A stretch of 9,965 nucleotides of DNA. It comes from an uncultured Alistipes sp. Lineage in GTDB: Bacteria; Bacteroidota; Bacteroidia; Bacteroidales; Rikenellaceae. Below, in pieces: positions 7,801 to 9,965 of this stretch (within the stretch, counting starts at the first letter, position 1; every line of letters starts with the position of its first letter). A model generated the notes under the pieces. It saw nothing but the letters and a program-made list of their open reading frames with translations. It did not search any database and was not told where the DNA came from. Both the position numbers and the translations under genes were made by a program. The stretch covers positions 1 through 9,965 of the forward strand of contig CAMWGZ010000034.1 of assembly GCA_947173915.1 (NCBI GenBank), given 5' to 3'.

Positions 7801-7839
7801 ACCCGTCAGGTCAATTTCGGTCTCGAGTTTAAGTTCTAA
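4804..7839 (+). CDS. SusC/RagA-family TonB-dependent outer membrane transporter
   Basis: The protein has 1011 residues. It starts with a signal peptide (MIRKIVLSLITMLSFCSLALA, cleavage likely before Gln22). A carboxypeptidase-regulatory-like (CarbopepD_reg_2) domain follows (about 25-95, with ITGTVTDEQGEPLLGVTV), then the TonB-box/plug transition EEVVVMGYG (102-110). The plug includes VDALQGQVAGM (139-149), LVLLDGAP (179-186) and IYGARAANGVI (214-224). The rest is a 22-strand barrel with aromatic strand ends, finishing in GLEFKF with a terminal Phe for outer-membrane insertion. It forms the barrel of a SusCD pair that imports oligomers, powered by TonB-ExbBD. There is no N-terminal STN signalling domain, so regulation through a FecR-type anti-sigma factor is not expected. 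The substrate cannot be assigned. Gly is often GGT and Arg often CGT, unlike mutL and its neighbours, which suggests high expression. Confidence 0.96.
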   Translation: MIRKIVLSLITMLSFCSLALAQNKQITGTVTDEQGEPLLGVTVVVEGTSSGTTTDLDGQFSLVAPANATLSISFLGYETQKVNVAGKTNINVTLREESTAIEEVVVMGYGSGKKIGSVIGSVDRVKSEKLENRPSNNVVDALQGQVAGMSVMTGNGELNTTSSVRIHGLGSMNASASPLVLLDGAPILFSTLMAMNQNDIASISVLKDASATSIYGARAANGVIFVTTKNGRRGSETVDVTLRAQYSLSSPVSPRLEAMGTDEYLDYVARAYIGMMNANGATNLDYTNDATVKIYRNRWMRDHNLVEGKMADTNWWKELLNHNAPMYQIDLSVSGGSDKTSYYFSGNYSDQDGILPGSELTRYTLRANIDTKANNWLRMGMSLGLGYQQNSVADTNSSTGKLYVSNPVLASLITPSYQPLYDEEGNMLNFFNTTQSINPLMVPDYMPRRANRLQMNGAAFIELTPVRGLTLRSQLSADAYDSRAYSAASPLTPEQTGGVFGTGNATESFGRFYAWTWTNTAEYKHTWKDVHNFTALLGEETLYDSTQSFGVTSIGITSTKWLNLPLGTDTSGLPSYSSSKSAFNSVFGRLEYDYDNRYFVNVVLRNDASSRFGEKNRNALFWSAGAMWRIKSEAFLRDNQTISDLSLKVSYGTQGNAGIGNYAHQRYLTYGTAYGSQTSWMLASIGNPDLTWESQSTLNIAASIQLWRKLSLDVEYYRRDTDDMLMAIPLAPSSGFSSKPGNVGAMRNSGIDLTLNYDIYASRDWYVNFHANFNYNKNQLLRLWDPSLTDVAMGNGLQTYAKGQPFPTWQIQEWRGVDAQTGLDTWTTADGGVTSNWNEAALVTLNSSNIAPYTGGFGVTAAWKGLTLTADFSWVHGNYLYNNALYFVANRDFAASGYNQCTIAWDYWQGEGDSDARYPRLNSETSVQHDSRNLELASFLRLKNLQLSYALPSHIMAKTKFIKGLKVWVGARNLWTVTGYNGLDPEAAEVGVDVDVYPNTRQVNFGLEFKF

Positions 7840-7877
7840 TTTAGGAAGAGAGCAATTGTCAATTATCGTTAAAAATA

Positions 7878-9431
7878 ATGATTATGAAGAAAATATTTAA
7901 ATTGATAGCTTCTCTTGCCGTGCTGTTCTCCGTCACTTCGTGTGATCTGACTATGGATCCTCCTCTGGGTACGGACGTGAAGGAGGCCTATACGCTGGAG
8001 TATTGCAACGGTCTGAGAGGTTATGTTTACGGAGACATCAAAGCGCTCATGTCGGGTAGCTTCCACGAGAACCTCGACCTCTTTGTCGATGAGTTGAGCG
8101 TGCGTATTCAGGCCGGTGGCTTCGGTTACTCCATTTTCAACTGGTTCGTCTATCCTACCACGTCGGAGGTCGATACCTACTGGAGTTCCTACTTTACGAC
8201 GATCATGCACATCAACTACTCGATCAAGCACATGCAGGAGACCATCGATCAGGGTATCCAGCAGCGGGCCGAGATCGAGAAGTATATGGGTGAAATGTAC
8301 TTCTTCCGTGCCTACGTGATGCACCAGGCCGCTCTGCTCTACTGCGAGGACTACGATCCCGCGACGGCCGAGTCGCAGCTGGGTCTGCCCTATCCGCTGG
8401 AGTGGAATCCCGATGCGAAAATGGCGCGCGGTACGCTGAAGGCGCTTTACGAGCAGGTCGAGAAGGACCTCAAGCAGGCCGAACTGGTCGTGGATACCGA
8501 GGGTTCGCAGAACGCCATCTACCTGACCAAGGATGCCATCACGGCATTCCGTGCCCAGATCGCTCTGCACCTCCACCAGTACGAGGCTGCCAGCCAGTAT
8601 GCTTCGTCGCTCTATGCAGGCTACCCGTTGATCTCGGATGTCAATCAGTTGGAGCGTATGTGGTTCGAGGACAACTCGACGGAGAACATTCTGCAGCTCG
8701 ACGTACTGAAGGAGACCATGTCGTCCGTGAACAACTACGCCAACTATCTCAACGCTTCGTATATGGATGGTGTGTATCTGTGCGGTCCCTACTACTTCCC
8801 GGAGAAATGGCTGGTGGACCTTTATGCCGACGGCGATATCCGCAAGGGTGTTTATATCGGTAAGGAGCATAACGGCATTCCTTATGTGTTGTCGGTCAAC
8901 GATTACCAGACGAACCTGGTAACTCCGACCGCTCCCGGTACTACCGGCTGGCTGATCAATAAGTTCCGTGGCAACAAGAACTTCCAGTCTACGCAGTTTA
9001 CTTTCTCTTATCGCACTAGCCCGAAGATCTTCCGTATCGCCGACATGTACCTGATCGATGCCGAGGCTCAGTATCAGCTGAACGGTGGCGGTCTGGAGCC
9101 GCTGAACACGCTGCGTCAGTCGCGCGGTCTGGCTGCACTCGGCAGCGATGTGACGGGTGAGGCGCTGTGGACGGAGATTCGCAACGAGCGCGCTCGCGAG
9201 TTCATCGGCGAGGGTACGCGTCTGTTCGAGCTTAAGCGCTGGAACCAGGGCTTTACCCGCAGCTACCAGAATATCGTCGGCGAGGGTGTCGAAAATGGTA
9301 TGCTGCTGGTCGATGTCAATTCTTACCGTCAGACCTTCAAGGTTGAGCCCGGTGTTCTTCAGTTCGTATGGCCGATTCCGCTGTCGGAGATGGCTCAGAA
9401 CCCGAAGATGGAGCAGAACCCCGGTTATTAA
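7878..9431 (+). CDS. SusD/RagB-family nutrient-binding outer membrane lipoprotein
   Basis: The protein has 517 residues (515 if the ATG at 7884 is used, giving the more typical MKKIFK start). A lipoprotein signal peptide ends at SVTSC, with the acylated Cys22 followed by DLTMDPP, as is common for SusD proteins. Family landmarks are the TPR-like helical segment KYMGEMYFFRAYVMHQAALLY (about 136-156), the RIADMYLIDAEAQY helix (about 386-399), IRNERAREFIGEGTRLFELKRW (434-455), and a C-terminal WPIPLSEMAQNPKMEQNPGY typical of the family. SusD acts as the hinged lid of the SusC barrel and captures substrate at the cell surface. It follows susC by 38 bp with no promoter between, so the two are co-transcribed. 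A strong terminator begins 17 bp after its stop, making the operon just two genes. The ligand is unknown: carbohydrate is usual, but peptides are also taken up by RagAB-type pairs. Confidence 0.96.
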   Translation: MIMKKIFKLIASLAVLFSVTSCDLTMDPPLGTDVKEAYTLEYCNGLRGYVYGDIKALMSGSFHENLDLFVDELSVRIQAGGFGYSIFNWFVYPTTSEVDTYWSSYFTTIMHINYSIKHMQETIDQGIQQRAEIEKYMGEMYFFRAYVMHQAALLYCEDYDPATAESQLGLPYPLEWNPDAKMARGTLKALYEQVEKDLKQAELVVDTEGSQNAIYLTKDAITAFRAQIALHLHQYEAASQYASSLYAGYPLISDVNQLERMWFEDNSTENILQLDVLKETMSSVNNYANYLNASYMDGVYLCGPYYFPEKWLVDLYADGDIRKGVYIGKEHNGIPYVLSVNDYQTNLVTPTAPGTTGWLINKFRGNKNFQSTQFTFSYRTSPKIFRIADMYLIDAEAQYQLNGGGLEPLNTLRQSRGLAALGSDVTGEALWTEIRNERAREFIGEGTRLFELKRWNQGFTRSYQNIVGEGVENGMLLVDVNSYRQTFKVEPGVLQFVWPIPLSEMAQNPKMEQNPGY

Positions 9432-9448
9432 TAGAAGATAACCTTTCG

Positions 9449-9486
9449 AAAAAGAAGTCGCCTTTTGTCGGGCGACTTCTTTTTTT
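9449..9486 (+). terminator. Rho-independent terminator of the susCD operon
   Basis: GAAGTCGCC (9454-9462) pairs with GGCGACTTC (9471-9479). The stem extends by five A/T pairs (9449-9453 with 9480-9484) around the loop TTTTGTCG, and a T-run continues to 9486. It starts 17 bp after the susD stop. Confidence 0.93.
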
Positions 9487-9807
9487 GTGTTCGGTTGCGG
9501 ATGCTTTTTCGGCGGGGGCTTGTTAGGGACGGGAGCCGTTCGATGCTTTGCTGCCACCGCTTCGGGAGCGGCGAAAAGGGTGGGGCGACGGTTGCGACGG
9601 AGGACTGCGGAGGGTGGCGGAGGAGAGGGCCGGGCGGCTGCGGGCGGTGTTGTGGTTGGGTGTGGCATGTCGGATATCGGGTGTCGCATGGGGTCGGTCG
9701 GAGTGGCTGCAGGTTGTCCGCTGCGGCGCAGGTCGGAATGCGTTTGAATCATGCCGGCTCGGTTGCGGGAAAGCCGGGGTGTCGGCTCCTTGAATGGCGA
9801 TGAGAAT

Positions 9808-9879
9808 CCGGAGAGTTTGAAAAACCGGAGAATCGGAATGCCGGAGAATCGGGGGAAGGGAGTCGGAGAAGCGGGAGAA
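9808..9879 (+). repeat. Degenerate CGGAGAA repeats
   Basis: CCGGAGAATCGG occurs twice exactly with a 16-bp period (9825-9836, 9841-9852). Related units are CCGGAGAG at 9808, CGGAGAA at 9864-9870 and CGGGAGAAG from 9872. The units lie in one orientation and lead directly into the heptamer array. Confidence 0.7.
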
Positions 9880-9921
9880 GGGCAGAGGGCAGAGGGCAGA
9901 GGGCAGAGGGCAGAGGGCAGA
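9880..9921 (+). repeat. Six perfect tandem copies of the heptamer GGGCAGA
   Basis: Six uninterrupted 7-bp units fill the interval, and the preceding GGGAGAA (9873-9879) keeps the same 7-bp phase. Together this gives seven G3 tracts separated by four bases each, which satisfies the canonical G-quadruplex pattern several times over. Perfect copy identity points to recent slippage expansion. Confidence 0.92.
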
Positions 9922-9965
9922 GCCAAGAGAGAAGAGGGGAGTAGGGAAGGGGTAGCTGGAGGAGT

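Larger units (their letters stand above)
9487..9965. other. Apparently non-coding, G/A-rich region
   Basis: No reading frame here looks like a real protein. The candidates are short, Arg/Gly/Cys-rich on the + strand or Pro/Ser-rich and low-complexity on the - strand, without recognisable motifs, and one begins inside the terminator. The + strand becomes increasingly purine-rich from about 9800 to the window end and contains the repeat arrays listed separately. No tRNA, promoter or transposase trace was seen. A gene beginning outside the window could use this as its upstream or downstream region. Confidence 0.6.

Noticed and set aside
9465..9803. Possible small + strand protein of 112 residues after susD
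   Set aside because: It begins inside the susD terminator and has Arg/Gly/Cys-rich low-information composition and no leader or promoter.
7869..9926. Very long open frame (685 codons) on the - strand opposite susD and the repeat region
   Set aside because: Its start lies in the heptamer repeat (low-complexity Pro/Ser/Ala/Cys), it crosses the terminator and it is antisense to a complete SusD.

Overview
The window looks like a chromosomal segment of a GC-rich member of the Bacteroidales, most likely Alistipes or a close relative. The evidence is a SusC/SusD pair, Bacteroidetes-type promoters (TTTG-N20-TAnnTTTG), AT-rich leaders without a Shine-Dalgarno sequence, and the order mutL - rhomboid - EEP nuclease. 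The genus is an inference; the phylum is well supported.

Layout. (1) Positions 1-3056, + strand: the 3' end of mutL (cut by the window edge), a rhomboid intramembrane protease, a membrane-anchored endonuclease/exonuclease/phosphatase (EEP) family protein whose start lies one base after the rhomboid stop, and a YhcH/YjgK/YiaL-family cupin. (2) Positions 3150-3195: a perfect 21-bp hairpin with T-runs on both sides, a bidirectional terminator between the convergent cupin and flavodiiron genes. (3) Positions 3213-4406, - strand: an A-type flavoprotein (flavodiiron protein) with all diiron ligands and a C-terminal flavodoxin domain, likely detoxifying O2 or NO. (4) Positions 4407-4803: a divergent regulatory region with a 68-bp imperfect palindrome carrying outward-facing -7 boxes, a second copy of its edge, further inverted repeats, and a near-perfect promoter for susC. 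(5) Positions 4804-9431, + strand: a two-gene SusC/SusD outer-membrane uptake operon, ending at a strong terminator (9449-9486). (6) Positions 9487-9965: no convincing gene; G/A-rich DNA with degenerate CGGAGAA repeats and six perfect copies of the heptamer GGGCAGA, a canonical G-quadruplex motif.

The parts do not form one pathway. The left cluster pairs mismatch repair with membrane proteins in an apparent operon. The flavodiiron gene is a stand-alone oxidative/nitrosative defence gene. The susCD pair imports an unidentified oligomeric nutrient; no glycoside hydrolase, protease, surface-binding lipoprotein or regulator is encoded beside it inside the window.

No new defence, mobile or secretion system is evident. 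The points most worth checking are the unusually eroded nuclease motifs of MutL, the promoter-bearing palindrome at 4434-4521 and the heptamer array at 9880-9921.
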